DNA from: UBA10449 sp005883585 | GTDB lineage: Bacteria > Chloroflexota > Dormibacteria > Dormibacterales > Dormibacteraceae | Length of the DNA: 50,660 bases | NCBI GenBank assembly: GCA_005883585.1 | Contig: VBFD01000004.1 | Span: 1-50,660 of the forward strand | Direction: 5' to 3' | Shown here: positions 7,740-15,119 of the stretch, piece after piece | Numbering within the stretch: the first letter of the stretch is position 1 | Layout: each line of letters starts with the position of its first letter | The notes under the pieces: generated by a model | Told to the model about the DNA's origin: nothing | Seen by the model: only the letters and a program-made list of their open reading frames with translations | Database searches by the model: none | Program-made: the position numbers and the translations under genes

Positions 7740-8030
7740 TTAAGCGGGCAGTTTCTCGAGCGCCTCGGCAAGCAGCCGGCGCGACTCCTCGAACTCGCGG
7801 TGGACGGCCAGGTCTTCAGCGCGCTCGAGGACCGGGACGATGTCCTCCCAGCGTTCCGGGTCGCGTTCCTGGAGGGCGGCCCGCACCTGCCCAATCGTCT
7901 GCGTCGCGAACAGGAGCCCTCCGCCCGGGTTGTCCAGGATCTCGCGAGCCAGCTCGAGCTGGCGTCGAGCCCACAGCACGACCTGGTCGCCGGGGTGCGT
8001 CTCCAGGGGCTTCGGGCGAAGAACCTCCAT
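7740..8030 (-). CDS. Small helical protein of unknown function
   Basis: 96 residues from ATG 8030, seven bases after the GNAT stop. The sequence is charged and helical (VVLWARRQLELAREIL, GQVRAALQERDPERWEDIV, ESRRLLAEALEKLPA), with regular spacing reminiscent of a helical-hairpin or TPR-like fold. I do not recognise a named family. Position inside the operon between GNAT and uppP, with tight junctions on both sides, supports it as a real gene. Confidence 0.65.
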   Translation of the reverse strand: MEVLRPKPLETHPGDQVVLWARRQLELAREILDNPGGGLLFATQTIGQVRAALQERDPERWEDIVPVLERAEDLAVHREFEESRRLLAEALEKLPA

Positions 8031-8037
8031 GTGGGAC

Positions 8038-8517
8038 CTATTGTCCAGCAAGCGTGGTGAGTGCCTCGCCGGTGAGGCGGAACACGGTCCAGTCGGAGTT
8101 CGGGCGCGCTCCGAGGCGCTCATAGAAAGCGATCGCGTCGCGGTTCCAATCGAGCACCGCCCACTCGAGACGGCCGCAACCGCGGTTCACCGCAAGCCGA
8201 GCGAGGTGCTCCAGCAGGGCTCGGCCGACGCCGCTGCCCCGCTCCTCGGGGACCACGAACAGGTCCTCTAAGTAGATTCCCGGCCTGCCGAGAAACGTCG
8301 AGAAGTTGTGGAAGAACAACGCGAAGCCCACCGGTCGGTGCTCGTCCACCGCAAGCACGACCTCCGCATACGGCCGCTCACCGAATAGGCCTGCCGCGAG
8401 AAGGTCCTCCGTCATCACCACCTCGTGCTCGAGCTTCTCGTAGCGCGCGAGCCCGCGAATCAACTCGGCGACGATCGGAACGTCATCTTTGGTTGCGGAG
8501 CGAATGTGGATGGTCAT
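8038..8517 (-). CDS. GNAT N-acetyltransferase, diamine acetyltransferase-like
   Basis: 159 residues. The acetyl-CoA binding motif A (LEDLFVVPEERGSGVGRALL) and motif B (GCGRLEWAVLDWNRDAIAFYERLGA) are complete. The pattern YLEDLFVVPEERG with ALFFHNFSTFLG resembles spermidine/spermine or thialysine acetyltransferases, so a small polyamine-like amine is a plausible substrate. Its ATG overlaps the stop of the DUF3052 gene by four bases (ATGA), so translation is coupled. Confidence 0.85.
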   Translation of the reverse strand: MTIHIRSATKDDVPIVAELIRGLARYEKLEHEVVMTEDLLAAGLFGERPYAEVVLAVDEHRPVGFALFFHNFSTFLGRPGIYLEDLFVVPEERGSGVGRALLEHLARLAVNRGCGRLEWAVLDWNRDAIAFYERLGARPNSDWTVFRLTGEALTTLAGQ

Positions 8518-8933
8518 CTCGGACGGTCGCGAAGCCGGAAGACGAAGCGCATGGCGCCGTGGGTATCGGAGAAGCTCGCGATCTTGTTGTCCACGAGGCC
8601 CGCGGCAAGGCCGGCGTCGATGACGTCGGTGTCGCGCAGCGCGCTTCGGCCACCCTTGGGGCGCACCACCCAGATGGCCCCATTGGGCTCGATCCAGGTC
8701 TTTAGCTCGACGAGCGTTCTCAGGCCGGCTGCATCTTCGGCCCCTACGAAGACGAGGTCGACTTTCGATCGCGGCTTGCCGGTGACGACGTCCGAGGTCC
8801 GCCCCTTCAGCTGCTTGATGAAACCCGCATCCTCGAGGTTGACGATCGCGACCTTCGAGCCGGGCTTCACGCCGAGCTTGTCGAGCAGCGGTCGGGTCGA
8901 GTACTGCTCAGCGCTCGCGCGCTTCGTGACCAT
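8514..8933 (-). CDS. DUF3052 family protein
   Basis: About 139 residues from ATG 8933, with GGAAG just upstream. The family pattern is clear: TRPLLDKLGVKPGSKVAIVN near the N-terminus, DLVFVGAEDAAGLRTLVELK in the middle and GAIWVVRPKGGRSALRDTDV with the GLVDNKIASFSDTHGAMRFV tail. DUF3052 proteins are small cytoplasmic proteins of unknown function, common in actinobacteria and relatives. An in-frame start 24 bases further upstream is possible. Confidence 0.85.
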   Translation of the reverse strand: MVTKRASAEQYSTRPLLDKLGVKPGSKVAIVNLEDAGFIKQLKGRTSDVVTGKPRSKVDLVFVGAEDAAGLRTLVELKTWIEPNGAIWVVRPKGGRSALRDTDVIDAGLAAGLVDNKIASFSDTHGAMRFVFRLRDRPR

Positions 8934-9132
8934 CACTTCCCCCGCGGATTGCGCCAAAGACGATCACCCCGACGAGCCATGCCGCGTACGCGCCGGCGAT
9001 CGCGAGCACGATTACGGGGACCGCGTTGTCGACGCGGCTGGTCAGTAAAAGCCCGAGGCCGATGAACCCAGCCAGCACCACGGCGCCGGCGACGATACCG
9101 ACCACAGCCCCGGCGACTTTGATGGAGCTCAG
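8908..9132 (-). CDS. Small two-helix membrane protein
   Basis: About 66-74 residues with two membrane helices (VAGAVVGIVAGAVVLAGFIGLGLLL and AVPVIVLAIAGAYAAWLVGVIVFG) and a charged C-terminus. The start is uncertain. A CTG at 9132 would overlap the upstream TGA by four bases (CTGA) and has AGGTGG at proper distance; the first conventional start is GTG 9105, with no visible ribosome site. The 3' end overlaps the DUF3052 start by 26 bases. Function unknown. Confidence 0.5.
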   Translation of the reverse strand: MSSIKVAGAVVGIVAGAVVLAGFIGLGLLLTSRVDNAVPVIVLAIAGAYAAWLVGVIVFGAIRGGSDGHEARER

Positions 9133-9758
9133 ACTTCGACCACCTGGAGGTCGGTCGCCGCGTCTTCGACGGTGCCGGAATACAGGTGGTTGAACATGAA
9201 TCTCGTTTTCGGGTGACGGCGCTTCAGCTCGGCAGCGGACTCCCAGCTCATGTGGCTGAACACATCGCCAGGACCGGTCGCCTCGACGATGGCGACGTCG
9301 GCTCCGTCGACGAGGGCTTCCAGCGGAGCGGTCATCTCCGTGTCGCCCGAATAGGCGAGGATGCGACCGTTGATGTGGATTCGATAACCGTTGCTGCCGC
9401 TGGTGCCGTGGTCGAGCTTGATGGTTTCGTACTTGTAGCCCGCCGCGGTTCCTGACGGTTGCGCCGTCAGGTAATGGACCTTGAACTTGGGCTGCATCAC
9501 TCGCTTCCAGTCGGGCCCCCAGCTCACCTCCCACAGCGCCTCGAGCCTTTCCTCGACGCCTTCAGGTCCCACGAAGGTCAGCGGCCGGGTGTCGACGAAC
9601 ACCCGATAGAGCACAAAGGTCGGGAGGCCGAGCGTGTGATCGCCATGGAAGTGAGTCAGGAAGACGGCGTCGATCTCTCCCGGATCGACGCCGACGCGCT
9701 TCATGTGCGGAAGGAGCGGCGCGCCTCCATCGAGCAGCAGGCGGCCGTTCACGACCAC
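9129..9758 (-). CDS. Metallo-beta-lactamase-fold hydrolase, RNase Z-like
   Basis: 209 residues from the first conventional start (GTG 9758). The metal-binding motif HFHGDH is at residues 36-41. Further ligands are expected in LAYSGDTEM and the FNHLYSG region near the C-terminus. The organisation fits ribonuclease Z/arylsulfatase-like members. Homology seems to extend upstream: the in-frame codons from 9815 read RLAFLGTGAAFSTDRYNGAV, the usual start of this family, but no ATG, GTG or TTG lies there; the codon next to RLAF is CTA. The start codon may be lost, unusual or misread. Confidence 0.8.
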   Translation of the reverse strand: MVVNGRLLLDGGAPLLPHMKRVGVDPGEIDAVFLTHFHGDHTLGLPTFVLYRVFVDTRPLTFVGPEGVEERLEALWEVSWGPDWKRVMQPKFKVHYLTAQPSGTAAGYKYETIKLDHGTSGSNGYRIHINGRILAYSGDTEMTAPLEALVDGADVAIVEATGPGDVFSHMSWESAAELKRRHPKTRFMFNHLYSGTVEDAATDLQVVEV

Positions 9759-9814
9759 CGCACCGTTATAGCGATCGGTGGAAAAGGCCGCCCCTGTGCC
9801 GAGAAAGGCGAGCC

Positions 9815-10888
9815 TTAGGCGATGGTTACCGTCGGGTCCAGGTACACGTCCTGGATTGCGTGCAGTAACTCGACTCCCTCCTTCATCGGGCGCTGGAACG
9901 ACTTACGACCGGCGATGAGTCCCGTGCCGCCCGCGCGCTTGTTGATCACGGCCGTACGGAGGGCGTCCTTGAGGTCGGCCGCCCCCTTTGACTCGCCGCC
10001 TGAGTTGATGAGGCTGGCCCGTCCCATGAAACAGTTGATCACCTGGTAGCGACACAGGTCGATGGGGTGGTCGGTAGCGAGCTTGTCGTACATACCTGGC
10101 GCGGTCTTGCCGAACCCGATGACCTCGAAGCCGCGGTTGGTGTCGGCGAGCTTCTGCTTGATGATGTCGGCTTCGATGGTCACTCCGAGATGGTTGGCCT
10201 GGCCGGTGAGGTCGGCGGCGGTCTCGTAGTTGATCCCGGCTTTCTTGAAATTAGGGTTGCGAAGGTAGCACCAAAGCACCGTGGCCATGCCAAGCTCATG
10301 TGCAGCGTGGAAAGCGACCGCAATCTCCTGCAGCTGGCGGTCGGACTCGGGAGAACCGAAGTAGATGGTCGCGCCCACCGCCACCGCGCCCATCTCGAAC
10401 GCCTCTCTGACGGTGCCGAACACGACCTGGTCGTATTTTGTGGGGTATGTCAGAAGCTCGTTGTGGTTGAGCTTGCAGATGAACGGAATCCTGTGCGCGT
10501 AACGCCGCGCCACCGACCCCAGCACACCGAACGTCGACGCCACCGCATTGCAATTGCCCTCGATCGCCAGCTCGACGATCTTCTCGCCGTCGAAGTAGAT
10601 CGGGTTGGCCGCGAACGAAGCGCCGGCGGTGTGCTCGATGCCCTGGTCCACGGGCAGGATGGACAGGTAGCCGGTCTTGCCGAGGCGGCCGTGGCCGAAC
10701 ATCGTCTGCAGGCTCCGCAGCACCCGCGTCGGGCGGTCGGAGTCCTTCCATACCCTGTCGACGAAATCCGGCCCCGGCAGGTGCAGCTGCGAGGCCGGCA
10801 CGGTTGCGCTCTTGTGGGTGAGGAGGTCGGTCGCCTCGGCGCCCAGGATCTCCTCCAGCTTCAACGACCCCTTGGTGACAGTAGCCAT
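9815..10888 (-). CDS. fbaB: Class I fructose-bisphosphate aldolase (DhnA/FbaB type)
   Basis: 357 residues. Reversible cleavage of fructose 1,6-bisphosphate to DHAP and glyceraldehyde 3-phosphate. Family sequence is clear: GYLSILPVDQGIEHTAGASF, FICKLNHNELLTYPTKYDQ, GATIYFGSPESDRQL, RYQVINCFMGRASLINSGG and GGTGLIAGRKSFQRPMKEG. It is metal-independent by family. It heads the long minus-strand operon and diverges from the GGDEF gene across an 85-base gap holding ACAC/GTGT inverted arms (10911-10927). Confidence 0.9.
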   Translation of the reverse strand: MATVTKGSLKLEEILGAEATDLLTHKSATVPASQLHLPGPDFVDRVWKDSDRPTRVLRSLQTMFGHGRLGKTGYLSILPVDQGIEHTAGASFAANPIYFDGEKIVELAIEGNCNAVASTFGVLGSVARRYAHRIPFICKLNHNELLTYPTKYDQVVFGTVREAFEMGAVAVGATIYFGSPESDRQLQEIAVAFHAAHELGMATVLWCYLRNPNFKKAGINYETAADLTGQANHLGVTIEADIIKQKLADTNRGFEVIGFGKTAPGMYDKLATDHPIDLCRYQVINCFMGRASLINSGGESKGAADLKDALRTAVINKRAGGTGLIAGRKSFQRPMKEGVELLHAIQDVYLDPTVTIA

Positions 10889-10958
10889 CAGTCCCTCTTA
10901 CACATTTCGTTAGTGTGGTTGACTCTTATCGCAGGATCGCGGTCCCGCTTGCGTCACT

Positions 10959-10973
10959 CTATAGTGCACCGAC
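10959..10973 (+). promoter_or_regulatory. -10 element TATAGT for the GGDEF gene, probably leaderless
   Basis: TATAGT at 10960-10965 lies 8 bases before ATG 10974 and there is no Shine-Dalgarno. Transcription would begin at or next to the start codon. No good -35 hexamer is visible 17 bases upstream. Confidence 0.5.
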
Positions 10974-12404
10974 ATGACCGAGCGGGCTAGCGACCTCCTC
11001 GGCGAGCTTGCGGACCGGCTTTCCGCCGACTCGCGCGACAGTGGCCAGGTGGTGGCTGAGTCCGTGCGGACGCTCGAGCCTGAGCTGCTCAAGATGCAGA
11101 AGGACGGCGGGTCGATCGACGACCTCGTCCGGACGTCGGTCGGTTTCCTGGAGATCCTCTTCCGCTCGCTCCGAGCCGACTCCAGGGTCCCCTGGCAGCA
11201 GTACTACACCCTTGCCCGGGAGGCGTCGCGGAGGTACGCGGAAAAAGGCATCCCCCTCGAGTCGGTGATGGAAGGCCTCGCCGTCTTCCGCCGCTCGGTC
11301 ATGGCCCGGGTCACAGAGGAGGTGGCCGGTCAGGAGCACTCCGACGAGGTGCTGCTGCTCGCCCAGAGCCGCCTTGGCGACGTCGTCGAGCACCTCAACT
11401 CGAGCTTCATCCGCGGCTACCTCGACTACACCGAAGCACGGCACCGCGCCCGGCAGAGCGAGCTGCACGGTCTGTATCACATCGCCAGCGCGCTCGGCCG
11501 CTCACTCGACGTGGCCGAGATTGCCGAGGTCGGCCTCCGAGAGACGCTGAAGGTCCTGCGCCTCCAGGCGGGCGCGGTGTGGACGCGCGAAGGGGCTCGG
11601 CTGATGCTGGCCAAAACGCTGGGCCTGCAGCCTGGCGAGGAGGAGGAGTTCGAGTCCGGACGTTCGGGCGCGCGCGTGCGCGTGGTCGAGATCGCCTCCG
11701 GACCGGCAGAGTCGCGGGTCGACCGCGTCACCGGCGAGTGGAGCGCGATCCGCGCCGAGCTGAGGACGAAAGGGGTGCTGCTCGGTGCGATGACCGTGGC
11801 GACGCGCTTGCCGCGAACGTTCGAGCCCAGCGACCTGGAGTTTGTCGCGGCGGTCGCCGACCAGATCGCGGTCGCGCTAGACCGGGCGCGTCAGCACACC
11901 AAAGAGGCCAGGACCGACTACCTCACCGGGCTTGCGAACCGGCCCGAGTTCGAGCGCGCCATCGACAGAGCGGTCGCCGCCTCGCAGCGCCACAAGCGCC
12001 GCCTTGCGTTGATGATGATCGACCTCGACAACCTGAAGGAGATCAACGACACGCACGGCCATCACATCGGCGACGAGGCCATCCGCGTGCTTGCGCACGA
12101 GCTGCAGCGAGCCGTCCGCGCCACCGACACATGCGGTCGGTTGGGAGGCGACGAGTTCGGGGTCGCGATGCCGGACGCCGACGAGCGCCACGCCAATGAG
12201 GTCGGCGCCCGCGTGCGTGCATCGCTCGAAGAGCTCAACCGGCACGACAAGTCACCCGTGCCGGTGGAGTTCAGCATCGGGGTGGTGGCCTGGAGGCCGG
12301 GGATGGACTGGCAGGCGATGTACCAGGTCGCGGACAAGGCGCTCTACGTGGACAAGCGCCGCCGTCATGCGCAACGAAAGAAGGTTGGCGCAGCGAACGC
12401 CTAG
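10974..12404 (+). CDS. Diguanylate cyclase: N-terminal helical sensor, GAF, GGDEF
   Basis: 476 residues. Residues ~1-160 are a helical region (LEPELLKMQKDGGSIDDLV, ESVMEGLAVFRRSVMARV) of the RsbR/PucR-like sensory type. Residues ~165-305 form a GAF domain ending DLEFVAAVADQIAVALDRAR. The GGDEF domain begins at DYLTGLANRPEFERAI. The active-site GGDEF motif (391-395) is intact, and an inhibitory RxxD site (R382-D385) sits five residues before it, so it should make c-di-GMP with product inhibition. There are no membrane segments, so sensing is cytoplasmic. Confidence 0.92.
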   Translation: MTERASDLLGELADRLSADSRDSGQVVAESVRTLEPELLKMQKDGGSIDDLVRTSVGFLEILFRSLRADSRVPWQQYYTLAREASRRYAEKGIPLESVMEGLAVFRRSVMARVTEEVAGQEHSDEVLLLAQSRLGDVVEHLNSSFIRGYLDYTEARHRARQSELHGLYHIASALGRSLDVAEIAEVGLRETLKVLRLQAGAVWTREGARLMLAKTLGLQPGEEEEFESGRSGARVRVVEIASGPAESRVDRVTGEWSAIRAELRTKGVLLGAMTVATRLPRTFEPSDLEFVAAVADQIAVALDRARQHTKEARTDYLTGLANRPEFERAIDRAVAASQRHKRRLALMMIDLDNLKEINDTHGHHIGDEAIRVLAHELQRAVRATDTCGRLGGDEFGVAMPDADERHANEVGARVRASLEELNRHDKSPVPVEFSIGVVAWRPGMDWQAMYQVADKALYVDKRRRHAQRKKVGAANA

Positions 12405-12993
12405 GGACCCGGTCGTCCTCGGCCCGGAGTTCTTCGATCGCGACACCGTCACCGTCGCGCGCGACCTGCTGGGCAAGATCCTCGTACGCGAGATCGATGG
12501 AACGCGCTTATTGGGCAGGCTGATCGAAGTCGAGGCATACCTGGGCCCGGACGACCTTGCCGCCCATTCACGCGGCGGGCGGCGGACGCCTCGCACGGAG
12601 GTGATGTTCGGTGCCCCGGGCCACGCGTACGTCTACTTCACCTACGGCATGCACTGGATGCTGAACTTCGTCACCCGCGAGGAGGGGATGCCACAAGCCG
12701 TCCTGGTCCGCGCCCTGGAGCCGGGCATCGGCGTCGGGAGGTGCGGCGGACCAGGATTGGTGGCGCGCGCGCTGAGCATCGACCGCGCCCTGAACGGCGC
12801 CAGGCTGCAGCCGCCCGACCTCTATGTGATCGATGACGGCGCGCCGCGGCGCCGCGTCTTCGTCACACCAAGGATCGGCGTCCAGGGCACAGGAGTCTGG
12901 GAGAAGCGCCTGTTGCGCTTCTGCGTCGATTCGCCGTACCTGTCCAGGCCGATCCCTCGAGCTTTAAGGCCAACGGCCTGGCGTGGGCTCTAG
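12367..12993 (+). CDS. 3-methyladenine DNA glycosylase, AAG/Mpg type
   Basis: 208 residues from ATG 12367, overlapping the GGDEF gene by 38 bases. Removes alkylated and deaminated purines. The fold's signature block is present: LIEVEAYLGPDDLAAHSRGG with the catalytic glutamate, then RTEVMFGAPGHAYVYFTYGMHWMLNFV. The RALEPGIGVGRCGGPGLVARALSIDRALNG segment is about 15 residues shorter than usual between RALEP and the GPG turn, where relatives have an arginine-rich stretch. That may be a natural loop reduction. It converges with the cupin gene, overlapping by 30 bases. Confidence 0.88.
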   Translation: MRNERRLAQRTPRDPVVLGPEFFDRDTVTVARDLLGKILVREIDGTRLLGRLIEVEAYLGPDDLAAHSRGGRRTPRTEVMFGAPGHAYVYFTYGMHWMLNFVTREEGMPQAVLVRALEPGIGVGRCGGPGLVARALSIDRALNGARLQPPDLYVIDDGAPRRRVFVTPRIGVQGTGVWEKRLLRFCVDSPYLSRPIPRALRPTAWRGL

Positions 12994-13329
12994 ACGCTCC
13001 AGCTTTTCCCAGTCCGCGCGCACAGGCGCGAAGATGTCCAGCACCGTGGCGCCCTCGGCGCCCGCGACGGCTTGGTGCGGGACATGGCTCGGGATGACAT
13101 AGCTGTCGCCGGCATGCAGAACGCGCTTGTCGTCACCGACTCGGAATTCGATCGAGCCCTTGACCACAAAACCCAGCTGCTCATTCTCATGGTGGTGGTC
13201 GGGAGACTTGGAGTTGGGCTCGAGGTCGACGAGCGCCATCGTGATGCGTTCCCCGTTAACCGCCCGAGCGGTGAGCCCTTCAGCAAGCAAGATCGGGGAC
13301 AGGTCGCTGAACGCCCTGAACGTTTTCAT
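12964..13329 (-). CDS. Small cupin-domain protein
   Basis: 121 residues from ATG 13329, overlapping the thiolase stop by four bases. A single beta-barrel cupin: motif 1 is SPDHHHENEQLGFVVKGSIEF (three histidines and a glutamate, split here only for length) and motif 2 is AGDSYVIPSHVPHQAVA, both with usable metal ligands. Small cupins of this size act as dioxygenases, isomerases or sensors, and nothing here fixes which. Coupling to the thiolase suggests a shared catabolic context. Confidence 0.8.
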   Translation of the reverse strand: MKTFRAFSDLSPILLAEGLTARAVNGERITMALVDLEPNSKSPDHHHENEQLGFVVKGSIEFRVGDDKRVLHAGDSYVIPSHVPHQAVAGAEGATVLDIFAPVRADWEKLERLEPTPGRWP

Positions 13330-14489
13330 TCCACGACCCGGTCGATGATCGTGGCCGTGCCCAGCCCGCCGCCGCAGCACATCGTCTCGAGTCCGTAGCG
13401 CAAGTCGCGGCGCTCGAGCTCGTACAGGAGGCGATTCATAAGGATCGCGCCGGACGCGCCCAGAGGATGCCCGACGGCGATGGCGCCGCCATTGACATTG
13501 GTCTTGTCCATGTCCGCGCCGGTTTCTTTCTGCCAGGCGAGCACGACAGAGGCGAAGGCTTCGTTGACCTCGAAGAGGTCGATGCTGCTCAGCTCGAGGC
13601 CCGCACGCTTGAGCACGGCGGCGGTGCCAGGGATGGGCCCCTCGAGCATCAGCACCGGGTCGGTGCCCACGACCGCCTGGGCGCGGATGCGCGCGCGGGG
13701 CCGCAGCCCGAGCTGCTTCGCCTTCTCCAGCGACATCAAGAGCACAGCCGCGGCTCCGTCTGAGATCTGGCTCGAGTTGCCCGCGGTGATCGTGTGCTCG
13801 GGGTTGAACGCCGGCTGCAACGATGCCGCCGCCTCGTAGTTCGCATTGGCGCGGATGCCTTCGTCCTTCTTGAAGAGCTCGGTGTGACCGTTGCCTTCCA
13901 CCGGCACGTCGACGGGCATGATCTGCGACGTGAAGTAGCCCTTCTCGGTGGCTTCGTGGGCGAGGTGGTGGCTGCGAACGCCGAACTCGTCCATCTGCCG
14001 ACGCGAGATCCCGTACTTGCGAGCCATGAGCTCAGCCGAGATTCCCTGCGGCACCAGGTCGTAGAGCTCCATCAGCTCAGGGGGAAATGGCGTCCCGGGC
14101 GAAACCGCGTTCGATCCCATCGGCACCCTGCTCATCGACTCGACGCCGCCGGCGATGGTGATGTCGCAGACACCCGACTGGATGAGGTTCGCGGCGAAGT
14201 GAACAGCCTGCTGGCTCGAGCCGCACTGGCGGTCGACCGTGGTCGCCGGAGTCGTGACCGGGAAGCCGGCCGTCAGCCATGCGTTGCGCGCGACGTTCAA
14301 GGATTGCTCGCCGGCCTGGCTCACGCAGCCGAAGACAACGTCCTCGACCTGCTCGGGCTTGATGCCCGCGCGATTGACGACCTCCTTCAACACGAGCGAG
14401 CCAAGGACGACTGGATGAATCTCCTTGAGCTTGCCGTTGCGGCGTCCAATCGGCGTTCGCACGGCCTCGACGATCACTACTTCGCGCAT
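13326..14489 (-). CDS. Acetyl-CoA acetyltransferase / 3-ketoacyl-CoA thiolase
   Basis: 387 residues, a full-length thiolase. The nucleophilic cysteine C89 lies in TVDRQCGSSQQAVHFAA; the histidine motif is GGAIAVGHPLGASGA; the second cysteine is in CCGGGLGTATI near residue 371. It either condenses two acetyl-CoA or performs the last step of beta-oxidation, which sequence alone cannot separate. Start MREVVIVEAVRTPIGR is canonical. GGAGACG lies just before the ATG. Confidence 0.93.
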   Translation of the reverse strand: MREVVIVEAVRTPIGRRNGKLKEIHPVVLGSLVLKEVVNRAGIKPEQVEDVVFGCVSQAGEQSLNVARNAWLTAGFPVTTPATTVDRQCGSSQQAVHFAANLIQSGVCDITIAGGVESMSRVPMGSNAVSPGTPFPPELMELYDLVPQGISAELMARKYGISRRQMDEFGVRSHHLAHEATEKGYFTSQIMPVDVPVEGNGHTELFKKDEGIRANANYEAAASLQPAFNPEHTITAGNSSQISDGAAAVLLMSLEKAKQLGLRPRARIRAQAVVGTDPVLMLEGPIPGTAAVLKRAGLELSSIDLFEVNEAFASVVLAWQKETGADMDKTNVNGGAIAVGHPLGASGAILMNRLLYELERRDLRYGLETMCCGGGLGTATIIDRVVE

Positions 14490-14589
14490 ATCAACGTCTC
14501 CTTACGGCCTTGGTGCTGCCGATTCTACGACCGCGCCTAATGCCCACGTGATGAGGTGTCAAGCCCCCAAAAATTTGCCTGGCATCCGG

Positions 14590-14638
14590 AATTTTTTATT
14601 TGTTGACGTGCTCTTAGGCCCCTGTTAACTTTCGCGTC
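14590..14638 (+). promoter_or_regulatory. Strong sigma-70-like promoter with UP-like element
   Basis: TTGACG (14603-14608), a 17-base spacer and TAACTT (14626-14631), directly preceded by an AT-rich block (ATTTTTTATTTG, 14591-14602) like the UP elements of stable RNA promoters. The predicted start is near 14638, exactly where the closing stem of the putative RNA begins. Confidence 0.6.
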
Positions 14639-14780
14639 GCCCCAAGCGGCTGAGTACGGTAAACCTGAGGATACCGAACGTCGAGTAGGTGGAAGGTGCG
14701 GCGCAAGCCGTGGCTGGAAACCGAAAAACGCATAGGGGACTTCAGGGTAAACAGGAAGGTCTCTTGGGGCATCTCTTTTT
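14638..14780 (+). ncRNA. Candidate structured small RNA, about 140 nt
   Basis: GCCCCAAG (14639-14646) is perfectly complementary to CTTGGGGC (14763-14770), closing a 116-base interior. Inside are a hairpin CGGTA/TACCG (14657-14661 with 14672-14676) and a hairpin TGCGGC-GCAA-GCCGTG (14697-14712) with a GNRA tetraloop. The loop of the first hairpin, CCTGAGG (14664-14670), can pair with CTTCAGG (14740-14746), a possible pseudoknot. A run ATCTCTTTTT follows the closing stem. No plus-strand gene lies downstream, so this looks like a free-standing RNA and not a riboswitch. It does not match SRP RNA, RNase P, tmRNA or 6C RNA features that I know. Confidence 0.5.
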
Positions 14781-14805
14781 CCACAGGGCATGCACAGCCC
14801 GCTCC

Positions 14806-15084
14806 TCAATTCGGAAATCCCCGTTCGCGTGCTTTCGCGCACGCTTTGTCCACAGCTTCCGGGTTCACGCTTGTACGCTGGCGTATAAGCCTCCCCAGCC
14901 CCTCCGCGAGGCGGGCCACGGGCATCGAGTCTTCGTAACGAAGCCAGTGGTAGGCGACCGGCTCGGACCACGGTTTGCCCTGGGCCTCATAGAGCCGGCG
15001 GTGCCCGTCGATGACGATCAGCTCGACCTGACGCAGCAGGCTTGGGTCGCCGGCACTCAGCGCGCTGAAGTCCTGCAGCTCCAT
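14806..15084 (-). CDS. Small protein of unknown function
   Basis: About 92 residues if started at ATG 15084 (MELQDFSALSAGDPSLLRQ); the frame is open upstream into the HPRT gene, and TTG 15093 is an alternative. The middle reads VELIVIDGHRRLYEAQGK and VAYHWLRYEDSMPVARLAEG, mixed alpha/beta with conserved-looking aromatic residues; the tail is basic. I do not recognise a family. It lies directly downstream of, and in the same direction as, the HPRT gene. Confidence 0.5.
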   Translation of the reverse strand: MELQDFSALSAGDPSLLRQVELIVIDGHRRLYEAQGKPWSEPVAYHWLRYEDSMPVARLAEGLGRLIRQRTSVNPEAVDKACAKARERGFPN

Positions 15085-15119
15085 CCAGGCCAAAAGGCGC
15101 TGCAGCCGCTGTCCGGCTT

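Larger units (their letters stand above)
14490..14805. other. 316-base gap holding a promoter and a candidate structured RNA
   Basis: Between the thiolase start and the next minus-strand gene. It holds an AT-rich stretch at 14571-14601, a promoter at 14603-14631 and a paired region at 14639-14770 followed by a T-run (see separate entries). On the plus strand an 80-codon frame starting at GTG 14696 is open, but its sequence resembles no protein I know and it runs antisense into the next gene. Confidence 0.6.

Noticed and set aside
7125..8060. Long plus-strand frame antisense to uppP and its neighbour
   Set aside because: Arg/Glu/Asp-rich composition typical of the antisense frame of high-GC genes; the minus-strand genes have clear homology.
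10067..10990. 307-codon plus-strand frame antisense to the aldolase
   Set aside because: Antisense shadow of a well-conserved aldolase.
14639..14770. SRP RNA, RNase P RNA, tmRNA or a cyclic-dinucleotide riboswitch
   Set aside because: The diagnostic conserved sequences of these RNAs are absent and no co-directional gene follows.
14777..14854. Two DnaA-box-like 9-mers, TTTTCCACA and TTGTCCACA, hinting at a replication origin
   Set aside because: Only two, 69 bases apart, one inside a coding frame, with no dnaA, dnaN or AT-rich unwinding element nearby.
14696..14938. 80-codon plus-strand frame (VRRKPWLETEKRIGDF...)
   Set aside because: No recognisable family, overlaps the antisense gene at 14806-15084, and base pairing in the same region fits an RNA better.
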